From Arachis hypogaea (taxonomy: Eukaryota; Streptophyta; Magnoliopsida; Fabales; Fabaceae): DNA of 64,000 nucleotides. The stretch is taken from contig NC_092038.1 in NCBI RefSeq assembly GCF_003086295.3, positions 131,863,132 to 131,927,131 on the forward strand, in the 5' to 3' direction. The notes under the pieces were generated by a model, which had not been told where the DNA came from, did no database searches, and saw only the letters and a list, made by a program, of their open reading frames with translations. The position numbers and the translations under genes are program-made. Shown here one piece after another: positions 24,708 through 36,583 of this stretch; within the stretch, counting starts at the first letter, position 1, and each line of letters begins with the position of its first letter.

Positions 24708-24806
24708 TCAATTAAGTTGCAAAGCATCGCCGCTGGGGCCATATCCGTATGTATCGTCGATTGATGATGAATCAGTGCCAGTGCTGCTCCAAAAGCTATC
24801 AGTTCT
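24708..24806 (-). other. Possible terminal exon of an unidentified gene, or gene scrap
   Basis: On the minus strand a TTGCAG acceptor at 24810-24807 is followed by 33 in-frame codons (RTDSFWSSTGTD, then SSSIDDTYGYGPSGDALQLN) and a TGA. Codon content and the Ser/Thr/Asp-rich, ordered composition look coding, unlike the surrounding AT-rich DNA. I cannot name the family and found no partner exons between here and the Dof gene. Confidence 0.3.
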
Positions 24807-24839
24807 CTGCAATCACTAACTAGCTACCTAGAATTTTTC

Positions 24840-26176
24840 TCTCTCTTTCTTTAATTTCTTTTGGGAGTATAAACTACCATAAGTAACTAGAGTTAATAAT
24901 CAATATGTAATGTGAGATAATAATATAATTAATGGCTTAACAAGTAAATGGGGTTGTGGAAAGAAAAGTGAAGTTAATGAATCTTTTGGTGGAAAAGGGA
25001 CGTTTCAAAGAAGGAAATAGACAAGGTGTTGGGAGTGTACAGGGCAGGCAGTAGTGCCTGTATTATGTTGCTGCTGCTGCCTCTATCTGTTTCTGTCTTC
25101 CTACTTCTTCAATTCCCTTCATCACTTTTTTCCCCCTCCTACTCCTACTACTACTACTACTTCTTCTACTATCCTCATCTCTACCTACCTACCTATCTAC
25201 CTACTTACTACTGCTACGTACTACCGTTTCTTGCTATAGCTGCTGCTTCTCTTCTCTTATTAATTGAACTGAACCCTATATTCTATTACTATATTTAATA
25301 AAGCTATAGTTGATGTACCACATCATCTCAATAATAATCTATTTTTTCATGCTTCTGTTGTTCCTATTGTCCAGTATTTATGGGTCACCCCTTTTCCTTG
25401 ATTTGTGTATCCACTGTATGCCACCATATATATATAGATATATACTTGTGCTCTTATATATAAATATATATCAAGTGTAATTGTAATTGAAAAATATATT
25501 TTCAAGAGTAATATCGGTAATAATAACTAATGACATTTTGGAGGACCACTACTTAAAAATGTTTGTGGCTGAGAACTTGACAAGTGTATATATAAACGTA
25601 ACGAAGGTGTGATGTGAAAATAATCCACCTTGATGCAACTTATTTAACAAAAGAGGATTTCTCGCAAAGGGGTAGTTGTTAAAAACATAAAAAAAGGATC
25701 CAGTTTGAGAGAAGATCAGCAACAAATTCCGTAATCCAAAACATGTTATTAATTTATGTGTACTACTAATTAAACCATCATTTATTTCTAAGTTGTACTC
25801 GTTTTGTTATATATACGAGGCCAGTGGATCATCATCACCTTATACTTGCCATTGCAGTTTTGGATCATATGCTTTTTCTCGTTTACATATATATTATTAT
25901 ATAATATATATTCCGAAAGAGATCTGAAAAAGACTTGTTATTACCCCCACTACCACCACCCTCTCGCCCATATAAATGATTTTACTGATTCCCAATCACA
26001 TACTATATAGCAGCTCTTTGATGAGAATCACAAGCACTCATCAACGTAACAATAACATTCAACTCCATCCCTAGCAACTTTTTCTTTTTCTTTTGTTTGA
26101 TGAAACCATTCAATTGGTGGTGAAGGAGAGTATCTTTGCCTCTGCAAAAGGAAACTCAACCTTAGCTTTTTTTTTC
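24840..26176. other. Upstream region of the Dof gene
   Basis: No second gene recognised. It contains CTA/CTT-rich low-complexity DNA (25130-25215) and several TATATA stretches. The Dof promoter is expected here. Confidence 0.5.
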
Positions 26177-26205
26177 CCTCTCTCTCTCTCTTTCTCTGTC
26201 TCTCA
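26177..26205 (+). promoter_or_regulatory. CT-rich 5' leader of the Dof gene
   Basis: A run of CT dinucleotides directly precedes the start codon. Pyrimidine-rich leaders are common in plant transcription-factor genes. A regulatory effect is inferred only. Confidence 0.5.
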
Positions 26206-27117
26206 ATGATGCCACCTGGTGATACACCTTCGAAGGCTACTGCAACAACAAAAACATGCTCATCACCTAATACAAAAGATCATGAGAATTCCGACCAGCA
26301 AGGTGGAGGTGGTGGCCGGAAAACCACAAAGGCAGCAGCAGCAGAACAAGGACTAAAGTGCCCTCGATGTGACTCACCCAACACCAAATTCTGCTACTAT
26401 AACAATTACAGCCTTACGCAGCCACGCCACTTCTGCAAGACTTGCCGCCGCTACTGGACAAAAGGCGGAGCCCTGCGCAACGTCCCCATAGGCGGTGGAT
26501 GCCGCAAAAGCAAGAAAGGGAAGCCCTCGTCGTCCTCCTCCATCTCTTACTCAAGGGCATTTTCATGCGACTCCTCCAGGGACTCTGGTTCTTCCTCTGA
26601 CCTCGCTGGCCTTAGGTACCTCCATGGGCTTTCTTCTCCTCCCATGGATTTTCAACTTGGAGGGTTAACTTTCCCTGTCCCTTCTAGGCTGCAACATCAT
26701 CATCAACCTCCAATGGCTACTACAGCTGCTTTCTATAACAACCAGTTCTCTTCTTTTGGGGATGTTGTTCCGGGAGCTACTACTACTGCTTCTGCTTCTG
26801 CTTCTGCTTCTTCCGCCATTGATTATCCCTCGGGGAGTTCTTTGATTGGTCTGAACTATCCGTTTTGTTCTTCAGATGGAAGCGGTAGTAATGGTGCAAT
26901 AATCCATGGCGGTATGAACAATAACTTTGAGGGTAGTAGTAGCCTTGCGTCTTCGATTGAGTCGTTGAGTTCCTTGAACCAAGACTTGCATTGGAAGCTT
27001 CAGCAGCAAAGGTTGGCAATGCTCTTTGTCGGAGACAACCACCACAAAGAAGATCACAACAACAACAGCAACCGCAACGGCAACGTTTCTTTTTCTCCCG
27101 TGGTTGTTGATCTTGAT

Positions 27118-27148
<31 letters not shown>

Positions 27149-27402
27149 AGCAGCAGAGACCCCAACCAATTTTATTTGAGAATCTTGAAATTTCAAAGGC
27201 AGGTGCAGGTGCTACTACTGTAGATGCAGATACTAGAGCCACAGAATGGTTCTTCGGGAATTCTCATGCTCCTACTCCAACGACGACTACCAGCAGCGGT
27301 TGCAATGGCCATGAAGATAGCTGGATGATGGGCAGCAGCGGTGTCCATGGTTGGCCTGATTTGCAACCGCACCCGCAGCAACAGTACAGTTCTTTGCCCT
27401 AG
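26206..27402 (+). CDS. DOF5.7: Dof zinc-finger transcription factor, DOF5.7/SCAP1-like, 398 aa
   Basis: Plant-specific nuclear transcription factor that binds AAAG cores. The Dof domain occupies residues 50-104, with zinc-binding C52, C55, C77 and C80 ([16 protein letters not shown], then [20 protein letters not shown]) and the basic GGGCRKSKK tail. Downstream blocks recur, by memory, in Arabidopsis DOF5.7 (SCAP1, a guard-cell maturation regulator): [55 protein letters not shown] and a C-terminal ...LP. The reading frame is a single exon from MM to TAG. It contains a polymorphism-prone His7-Gln7 tract (CAT then CAG repeats, 27118-27157) and an Ala/Ser-rich run. The gene looks intact, and orthology rather than paralogy is an inference. 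Confidence 0.95.
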
Positions 27403-30400
27403 ATGCTAGAAATTAATTATATATGAAAACCCCTTTCTTATTTATTTAATTATGTTGGGTAAGGTACATGTAACAACGTAACAGATCAGGAAGAATTTAA
27501 TTAATTAAGATCATAATGTATGTCTTTCGCTGTTACAACTCATTACATAAATATTTGTTCATCATATGTTTAATATTTTAGTCAACTAGTTGCGTTTTAT
27601 CGCTTAAATTTATTATGGAGTGTGTCAAATCAACAGTGTTCATACTCGAAAGGGAAAGCAACAATATGTAATGGGAGTTGAGTTGATGATGATGATGATG
27701 AATTGAGGAGTTTTGTCTTTATATGGAAATGGTTCTCATCATCAAGCCTCCCTCCCAGTATATCTGAAAAGGGTCGGTGGTATGTTATGCAGTACAGTAG
27801 TTTTACGGTTTTGACTCAATATAGTATTGGGATCTGTGATGGAGTTTTGGAGTGTTGTTAATTCAATTCAAAACCACTGTCGTCAATCTGAGGCTTCTTA
27901 ATTCAGTTGGTGCTGATCAATGCACAAAACAAAGCAGTGAGAGCAGTGACTGTGCATCAAAGAGCTATATATGCTTGCATTCAGCTCTTAATTAGTACCC
28001 TCTTGCAGTGGTATCAACCATCTCTATATTCACCACTCTTGTCATTGCTCTCACAACAACCCATGATTTTTTTTAGATACTTTTCATGTCTAATTGGTTA
28101 TATTATTTGCAATAATTATTGCACTCTGGTGTTATTTAATTTGCTAGTGACCCCCCAAAAGTAGTGCTTTCAAAGTGAGTTTAATCAAAACTATTGCCAA
28201 CGTTTGAATCAATAATGCACTACAGAGGAAATAAAAAATGTCATTGGAAAAATATATAAAATATAATAAAAGGAAAAAAAGGCGATGTAAAAAATATTAT
28301 TGGAATGTACTTTTGACCAAGTATACTTCAATTATTGTTTAGTCAAAATCATGGGTATAATTTTTCAGACAAATATGTGAATTATGGTTTATGAATTTTA
28401 TACGAATTATATTTTTTTAATACTGCTTTCTTTAAAAAAAAATTCAGGTCTTGTATTTTTAACTTTTATAAATGTTCAAACAATGTTAGCAATATATAAG
28501 ACAAATGTATAGTACAAAGATAACAAAAGTGCATATTATTAGCTTGTTTGATTTAGATTTTTCATACTCCAACCGGCATAAATTAAATTTATCTTTCCGA
28601 AAAGATTACAAGTAAATCGCAAGTTTGACCACCTATAACAATAAAATACTAATTTGTATAGTATTTGATGCGATTTACATGTACTATATAAAACAATAAT
28701 ATATATATATATTTGCAGAGGATTGATGTAAAATAAACAAAGAAAGCAAAGAAAAGAAAAGAAAAGAAAAGAAAATGGTTTTGTTTAGCTTTAATTTGAG
28801 AGTTTGTTGGAGAGTGAGCCCTCACATCCATCCGTGCTAAATGGCACTGAGCATGAACTCTCATTGCACTTCTGTTTCATGCACAGAGAGAAGGTAAGGG
28901 AAAGAGGGAGCAAAGCAAAGGCATGACTTGAACATTTGCTTTTTCTTCCTTGCATTGCCTTTGTCATAAAGTCTTTTATATTCCTTACTTTCGCTATTTT
29001 ACCTCCAAAACCAGAGAGAGACCCCACAAACCTGAACCAAAATATTTATGTTATTAATTTTTTGCCTCTCACCATATATCATAGCTAGTCATATTCAATT
29101 CACATAGAAATATGTCTTTGAGCATGCAAAGTGTTTTGTTTACTGCGTTACGTAAAATTTAGAAAGAAAAAAAAATGTTATTTACTCATCCGCGTATATG
29201 AGAAATAGCTAGATTAAGAAAAAGTTGAAAAGGAAAAATTTCAAGTATTTTTTAATCCGTGAATACTGAGGGTCTTGTTTTCTTGCTTAATATGTATATA
29301 TGCAAAAAATGAATTAAATTTAGAACTAAAACTAAGTGGCTTATGCATCTAAATTAGGCATGTTAATAGCAATATATTCCGTTACCTCAAGATCTAATGA
29401 AAAAAAAAAAGGCCATTTTAGTTGCAAACACTTGCCTCCACCAGCAGAAAAAAAAAATAGATTAAAAAATTTTTAGATATATGTCTAGACTCTAGAATGC
29501 TATATTCTATCTAGAAGTTTATATATTATTCTCTCTGATTCTTAACATTGTTATTTAGACCTTTATTTCATCATACCTGCCTATTCATCATAGGCAATCA
29601 AGTAATATTTTTTTACGAAATACAGATGAGAATTAAAAAAAATATATCTAATATTGTGTATTGAGTAAAATCAAGACTTCATGCCTTTTTTCTGATTACT
29701 ATTTTTGAATTTTAAAAGTTAAATAACATTATATTATTATTCTAAATAATAGATGTTTAATTTCTTCACTAGTTATGAAACTCTTGTATCTAATGTATTT
29801 ATGAAGTTCACTATTTCGTGTGCTTCTATGTGAGTTAATTGCTTATGGGTCACGGCCAGCAGAGCAAAGAGATAGAGATTGAATTCATATATATAATGAG
29901 TTGAGAAATGAAAAACATTACATGGAAGGTGCGTGATTAACGTGAATAGTTTACAGAGAAAAAAACCCTCCCTTTTTTGGTGAAACCGAACTAAGTTGGG
30001 TGTGTCAAACTGTCATTTTACAACATATAACAAACTGCAAGAAGCTCATGACACATGCATTGAACTCTTAGATGAAGAGAAACTCTATATTCTCTCCACT
30101 TCTCATGATTCCTACTACACCGAAAAAACTTGTGGCCCCCACCATCTTTGATCACTTGATAGTTCCCCCACTATCCCAACTGCATGCAATCATATGTATG
30201 ACCACAAAAGCTCAAAAGGAACGCCACTAACAATCACCACCAATATTCAATTTTTTTTTATATTATCTCATTATATTTCATAATTTCCTATTCTATGTTA
30301 TTTAATTTAAAAATATTAAAAATCAATCAATTTTATTAAAATATTATTCTATGCTATTCAGCAAACTTCGCCATATCCGCTTACCTAAAAATAATCGATT

Positions 30401-30690
30401 ATATAAACTAAAATCAGCTATAAAAATTAGTTATTAATATAAAATATATATTAAAATATAAATATATATTAAAAATAAATTAAATTATATATGTATTTAT
30501 ATATAAATACATTAGTAACTAATTTTAGTAATTAAATTTTATCTATAAATAATATTTTTAAAAAATAATTAAACACACATCATAAATAATAAAATAATAC
30601 TTTTTATAAATAAAAGTGTCATTTATCTCTATAAAATATCTATAATAATTTTTTCAATTTTTATGTGTGTTGTTTACCATCTACATATAT
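27403..30690. other. Intergenic DNA downstream of the Dof gene
   Basis: No gene recognised. Open stretches on the minus strand at 28649-29027 have no family signature. A (GATGAT) run lies at 27684-27702 and an AAAAG microsatellite near 28745-28775. Confidence 0.45.
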
Positions 30691-30698
30691 TATATATA

Positions 30699-31073
30699 AA
30701 ATTCTTTATACCGTACTTTCAATTATTTTTTTCTTTTTTTTATTATATTTACTCTTATTTTTTTATTTTATATTATGTTTAAATATTTATTACATTATAA
30801 AAAATATAAATGAGTAAAATAAAATACCTACTCATTAATATTTTTTACTGTATTCATTAATATTTTTATAGTCTAACAAATATTATTTATTTTAAATTTA
30901 ATTAATAATAACGTACCAATATTAGTGAACTCATTAATATCAATATTAACGAGTAGGTATTTTATTGTACTCATTAATATTTTTATAATGTAATAAATAT
31001 TTAAAATATAGTATAAAATAAAAGAATAAAAATAAATATAATAAAAAAGATTAAAAGTATGGATAAAAAAATT
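30699..31073. repeat. AT-rich foldback element, arms about 130-140 bp
   Basis: 30699-30840 is nearly the reverse complement of 30942-31073. For example AATACCTACTCATTAATA is mirrored by ATATTAACGAGTAGGTATT. The loop is about 100 bp. The size and long imperfect arms resemble a foldback MITE. No clear target duplication was read. Confidence 0.75.
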
Positions 31074-31232
31074 TATATAGTAATAAAATTTGATTAATTT
31101 TCTAACTACACAATAGTTAATTTTTTTTTATTTTTTCTGATGTAAGGTATCCAGTTTAAAAAGGAATTGTAAAAAAATAGAATATATATTATCAAAGATA
31201 GAAAGACTATGCGAGTTAAATTCTAATTCATT

Positions 31233-31234
<2 letters not shown>

Positions 31235-31303
<69 letters not shown>
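31235..31303. repeat. (TA)n microsatellite
   Basis: Uninterrupted TA dinucleotide run of about 69 bp. Confidence 0.98.
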
Positions 31304-31306
<3 letters not shown>

Positions 31307-31499
31307 CAAGCATTATACAGGCAACTAAGTATGAATAGGTCTATCATGTGCGTGTAGCATGAGAAGTACTATACATCGCTGGATCACACACAAGCCAAAG
31401 CCAAAGAAAGCATCGTCATCGCATTCACGCACATCCTAACTACCTAATGTAACATTCACTCTTCTTTGTCTTGGATAAGAAGAATTCATCAGCATCCCA

Positions 31500-31636
31500 T
31501 TAAACCCTGAAAATGAGAACAATATTTGGGGTTGATCCGTCACCAAATTTGGCTTCTTCCATAGGATGAATGTATACAGGATTGTGGTTCATCAGAAACT
31601 GACAAAACAACCTCCACAGCCACCACCGCTATCCAT
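31500..31636 (-). other. Two short overlapping ORFs, unidentified
   Basis: A 14-codon ORF starts at 31636 (MDSGGGCGGCFVSF). Its TGA shares a base with the ATG of a 30-codon ORF (31592-31500: MNHNPVYIHPMEEAKFGDGS, then TPNIVLIFRV). Composition looks more coding-like than the AT-rich surroundings. No family recognised. It could be a gene scrap or a small-ORF transcript. Confidence 0.25.
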
Positions 31637-31983
31637 TTTTCAAATCATTAATTATTTCGTTTCTTGAACTCTTGTCCACATGATTCTACTTTCCATTCTC
31701 CGTTCTAATCTCTCTCTTTCTTATTTCAACCTTCTTGATTTTTTGATATAGGTTCAATGATACTTCTGTTATATCATTTATAAATATGAATATTAAAATT
31801 TAATTCTAATATGAGTGCAATTAATTGTGAAAAAAGTTGTTGAAATAAAAATAATAATTATTCTATCTGAGATCTAACTTTTTCTTGAAAGTTTACAAGT
31901 TAGTCCACTGCATTTACAAATTTCATTAAAAATAACAAGTTTATTTATTGGTGCAGCAAATTTATTTCTATTTCTATACAATT

Positions 31984-32630
31984 TATATGGTATTAACAAT
32001 TTAATTTAATTAATTTAATTTTATTCACTTAATTTAATATTTAAATAGATATAATTTAAATTAATAATTTAATTTAATTGGATAAAAATTGATGTAGTCG
32101 TATTATTGTACTCATATGATTAATTAGGTTAAATCAGTTGTACTCGTATTATTTTTAAAACTCGACAAACAAAACATATTATGTACTTATATTTACACTC
32201 TGATATTATTAATTTGAAGGATGGTATACATTTATTTCTTTTATGGAGATATTTAAAAAGTCATATTTAGTCGCTGAGATCTCTTTCAAAAGAAATAACA
32301 CGAGAATGTTTATTTAAAATAAGACGAGTATGTTTATTTAAAAATTTTAAATAATAAGAGTACTTTTATTTAAATTTTTTAATTTAAAAATAATACGAGT
32401 ACATTGATTTATTTTAATTTAAAATTACTAGTTTTAAATAGATAATTCTTTTTTGAAACTGAATAAACATAATTAATCATATGAGTGCAATAATATTACG
32501 TTTATTTTTATCAAATAAAATTAAATTTTTAATTTAAATTATATTTATTTAAATTTTAAATCAAAAAATATAATTTAAAATTTTAAATTATGTGAATAAA
32601 ATTAAATTAATTAAAAAATAATATACCAAT
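31984..32630. repeat. AT-rich foldback element with nested inverted repeats
   Basis: Outer arms 31984-32126 and 32470-32630 are inverted copies (CATATGATTAATTA against TAATTAATCATATG at the inner edges). Inside, GTACTCGTATTATTTTT (about 32130-32150) is inverted exactly at about 32386-32402. It is a MITE-like foldback without coding capacity. Confidence 0.75.
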
Positions 32631-32649
32631 GCAAACTAAATTGTAAGAA

Positions 32650-33770
32650 AATGAGAGCAAATTTATCATATCAGTGGACAAAGGAGTAAATTTACTAATG
32701 TAATAGGCAAACTTGCTCTTATAAAAAAAAGTTGAATCTCGATAGAATAATTGTTATTCCAGTAACACATTCAAGTTTTTTGGCAAATAAATTCAATTAA
32801 ATTGGTCAAATTCAACAAAAATCACTCTCATTACATCAGTATGTACACGTGCACTTCAATAACACAAACATATTTTTCTTTATCTTCACGTTCCTTCTTC
32901 TTCGCATTCTTCATTTTTCTTCTAAGTTTTTCTCTTTTTTTGTCTTCACATTCCTTCTTCTTCTTCTCTGCGTTCTTCCTTCTTCTTCTTCGCCTTTCTC
33001 CTTCTTTTTCTTGGTGTTCCTTCTCCTTCTTTGCGTGTTTTCTCTCAATTTTCATTCTTTTATCGTTTCTGTGTTTTTTCTATTTCTCCTAAAAATGAAT
33101 TCGATATGTTTTTGTTGATAATTGAATTTTTTTTACTGCTTGTTCAAAATTGAACTAATTGAATAGAATATAATGGAGTGGAATCTAATGCAATTGAATA
33201 AAATGATAATGAATAATTTTATTATTCATTGCTAAAAAATTTGGTCAATACTTATCAGCAGCATCAAGTAAACCTCAATTAACACACGAATGAAATGAAA
33301 TTAGTTTAGATTTGAACAAATAGTCAAAAAGACTCAATCATTAACAAAAACGTATCAAATTCATTTCTGAATCCAAATAAATTTCAATTAAACTAAAAAA
33401 TAGACCGAAATTACTTAAGGAATAAAAAATTTTGTCAATACTTATCAATTAACACACAAATGAACCGAAATAAACCAATAAATGAACTAAAATTATTTAA
33501 TAATGACATCAGAGAAAATAAAAAAAATAAAAATGTTAGCAAAATATTTGTGTTATTAGTGATTACGATAACGAAAGAGAAAGATAATGAAAAAGGAAAA
33601 GAAGAAGAAGACGCAACATCAGGAGAGGAGGAGAAGAAGAAGAAGAAGGAGAAGAAAACGAAGAAAGAGAAGGAGAAGGAGAATGCGCGTGATCTGAAAA
33701 GTGGTTATAACAATTTGGTTAAATTTGGTTAAGTATTTTACTTGAATTTAGAACTTTATTCTTATGCGTT
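32650..33770. other. Intergenic DNA with opposed pyrimidine and purine tracts
   Basis: 32876-33085 is almost pure pyrimidine (TTC/CTT repeats). 33560-33690 is almost pure purine (GAA/GAG repeats), as if the two could pair. No real gene; the translated Lys/Glu- or Ser/Phe-rich frames are low complexity. Confidence 0.6.
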
Positions 33771-33775
33771 ATTGA

Positions 33776-34001
33776 CTGACAACCTTGATCCCGAACTCGT
33801 TTTTGTTCCTCCACTCTTTCGCACCACTGGAACCCCAATCCTCAACACATCTACCACTAGCTTCTCATTGAAAACATGCTCCGCGAACAGCAGCCACGTC
33901 ACCATTCATAGCCCCGGGTTCACGCTCTCCACCACTGTGTTCCACCCGCAGTGTTATGTCACCAACCCTCTTATCGTGTCATTCCCGCTTTTCTTCACTC
34001 T
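33776..34001 (-). pseudogene. UDP-glycosyltransferase (UGT73-like) pseudogene, 3' segment with PSPG box
   Basis: The minus strand reads RVKKSGNDTIRG, then GLVT-stop-HCGWNTVVESVNPGL-stop-MVTWLLFAEHVFNEKLVVDVLRIGVPV. This is the C-terminal half of the plant UGT sugar-donor (PSPG) box and what follows. Such enzymes glycosylate small molecules in the cytosol. It has two nonsense codons (33954-33956, 33906-33908). A frameshift follows PV, after which GAKEWRNKNEFGIKV is in another frame, and the first half of the PSPG box is deleted. The upstream end is cut at 34001 by a MITE, and the gene resumes at 37232. Confidence 0.85.
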
Positions 34002-34392
34002 GGCAGCGTTTGAAGGATTACCATGTGTTCATAACACGCAGCGGAAGAAAATAAAGTAATTCTAAATATCTATTTTGTTCTTAAACTTGATTCCAATAAT
34101 ATACAATATATATATCAGATCTAAATACCTGTGTACGCTAGTAAAAATCACTTTTTCCTTCGATGGTACGAAGGCGCTATGTGTATCCACACCGAGACCA
34201 ACCTTTGCTGTCAACTTCTTGACCAATAGACATCTGATTTAAAATTGAGAAACCTCTTGCAACTCTTTGCACGCCATAAAGTTCTTCTCTAAGAATCAAG
34301 CTCATATACGTTTATGTGTGTAGAGGTGAAGGAATAAAACCCTTGTGTTTTATTCTCATCTATTTGCTGTACTCTTGGCATATATATATATA

Positions 34393-35529
34393 TAAGGTTG
34401 TCAGACTCGCGAGTTAACTCGTAAGCTCGTACGAGTTCACCTGTTATGAAGTTTATATATACATATATCATACGTAATGTATATTTATCAATTATAACCT
34501 TTCAAAATTAATAATATCAATCTTAAAGCACATAATAATTTAAAATAATAGCAGACATTATAATAAATACTTTAAAACACACATTCAAAGCCTTTATAAT
34601 TATTTTTATACAAATACAACATAGAACACACAAAATTAAAAAATATAAATCTGTAATATTAAATCTTTAATTGAACATTGAAAAATATCAAATAATCAAA
34701 TTAACGCTAATCAAAATAATTAATTACTAATAAGCCATGAATGTATGAACCATCTGACTATCTAACATAAACGATAAGTAATAGGCTAAAATTAGAAGCA
34801 ATAAAATTTAAAAAGCAAAAAAAAATCTAAATCGAGAAGCAAAGGCTCAAAGAAAGGGTAAAAGTCATACAAAAATAGAGGATACAAAAGAAAAGAAGGG
34901 GCAAAGTCCCAACAACAGTAGATCGAAGACAACGGTGCAGCAGGCAGTGGTGGTGAGGGTGCAGCAGCAGCACGAAACGACGGCGACAAATAGTCATTGA
35001 TTTCACGACAGTGCAAACCAGAGCAGAGATAAGACTGTAGGAGAAGTAATCGAACTCGTGAATGGTGATAGCACGATGGAGTTGCGGATAGTGGAGATGT
35101 GAAGAAATATAAAGCAGAGGGCAATATAGGTAAAATTCATAAAGACAATGGCGCAAATCAGAGTAGAGGTAGCAGACGCAGGCAAACAACGACAGCTCGG
35201 CAGGGAACGACGACTGCGGAGAACATGGAGAAAGTGAGACTTGAGAAAAACGACGCAGATGAGTGAGTTGTGAGTGAGTTTTCTTTCATTCTTTGGGAGT
35301 GTTATTGTAACCCTAATAAAAAAAGTGTTTTTTTTCAAAATAACGTTTTTTTTAAGAAAAAAAACACAAACTCGCAAACTCGGTCCTAGACTCACGAGTT
35401 TGTCCGAGTTTGACCGAGTCTAGCCGAGTTTACTCAGGATAGAGTCTATACCTGAGTCAACTCGATTCCATATTTAAACTCGTAAACTCGTACGAGTTTA
35501 CGAGTTAACTCGAGAGTTTGACAACAATG
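34393..35529. mobile_element. Non-autonomous hAT element (1137 bp) nested in the copia LTR
   Basis: Left TAAGGTTGTCAGACTCGCGA and right ...TCGAGAGTTTGACAACAATG are inverted. The inverted similarity extends through repeated ACTCGTACGAGTT subterminal motifs. The flanks are tatatata on both sides, which fits an 8-bp duplication but lies in TA-rich DNA, so it is weak evidence. No coding capacity seen. Confidence 0.85.
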
Positions 35530-36526
35530 TATATATATATAGTATGAGATTTGTTATTGATTTTAAATTTGAATCTCAATTCAAATTTAAATCATATCTT
35601 GAAATTCTAAATCTGAATCCTTCAAATTTATGAATCATATCATAACTCAATTTGAAACAAAATCAATTAGGATCTCATCCAAATTTAGAAATAGAATAAC
35701 TAATTATTCTCAAATCTCATTTAATATTCTTAATCATCATACTATTATTATATTCTTGGTGCTAGCAAAGAATATAATAATATTCTATTTGAATTAATAT
35801 AATTATTTATTTGATCAAATCAAAATAATAATTAAATAATTCTACAACAAAGATTAGAACACTCGTTAGTGTGTGACCCCATATGTTCAATACTAAGCGG
35901 GTAGTAAATTAGTCATACTAAATTTACTAATCAAGGTTGGCGTCTAGCAACACTCCTTAACAACCCGATAGTATGAAGTAATATATTTTTACTAAGAACC
36001 TCAAAAGAACAAAGTATAATTCCTTCCATCTTTTCAGCTCTTGGTTAACCCTTAGAGTATGGTTTAATTGTCAAACTCTAACTTGCTACCATTATTATAA
36101 TGAATTGTGAATGACCTAAAAAACTCATTTCTTCATTCATTCAATCCCCTTGGCCAAGGTTTATTCATCTCAGTCATTAAATCATAGAGCTCAAACTCTT
36201 TACCGAGAGTTGACTGATTTCTTATTGACTAATTATTAATTCTACAAGTATTTAAATCATACCCAATATCCATTCAACTAGCACCCTAGGGTATTAGGTG
36301 TCCAGAATCAAAGTATAATAAATACATTGTTAAACTATTATAGTCGCAGGTCATAGAAAACTCTATCACCATGTTCATCTTGAGAATATCCTATTGACAA
36401 ATATACGGTAATTATAACCATTAGGAATTCTCAGAGTGAGTGAGTTCAATGGTCATATCTCTATATGCACCATCTATATATATAATTTAATAAATGAGAT
36501 CTATTAATCTTCATCCAATGAAGACC

Positions 36527-36528
<2 letters not shown>

Positions 36529-36581
<53 letters not shown>
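36529..36581. repeat. (TA)n microsatellite inside the copia LTR
   Basis: Uninterrupted TA run of about 53 bp. Confidence 0.97.

Positions 36582-36583
<2 letters not shown>

Noticed and set aside
26783..27196. 137-codon minus-strand ORF opposite the Dof gene
   Set aside because: Antisense shadow of the Dof coding sequence with Asp/Cys/Lys runs from the trinucleotide repeats.
28649..29027. Two minus-strand ORFs downstream of the Dof gene, one Cys-containing
   Set aside because: No family motif, no supporting splice structure; the region could be a noncoding transcript but nothing decides it.
31128..31313. 61-codon minus-strand ORF rich in Ile-Tyr
   Set aside because: It is a translation of the (TA)n microsatellite.
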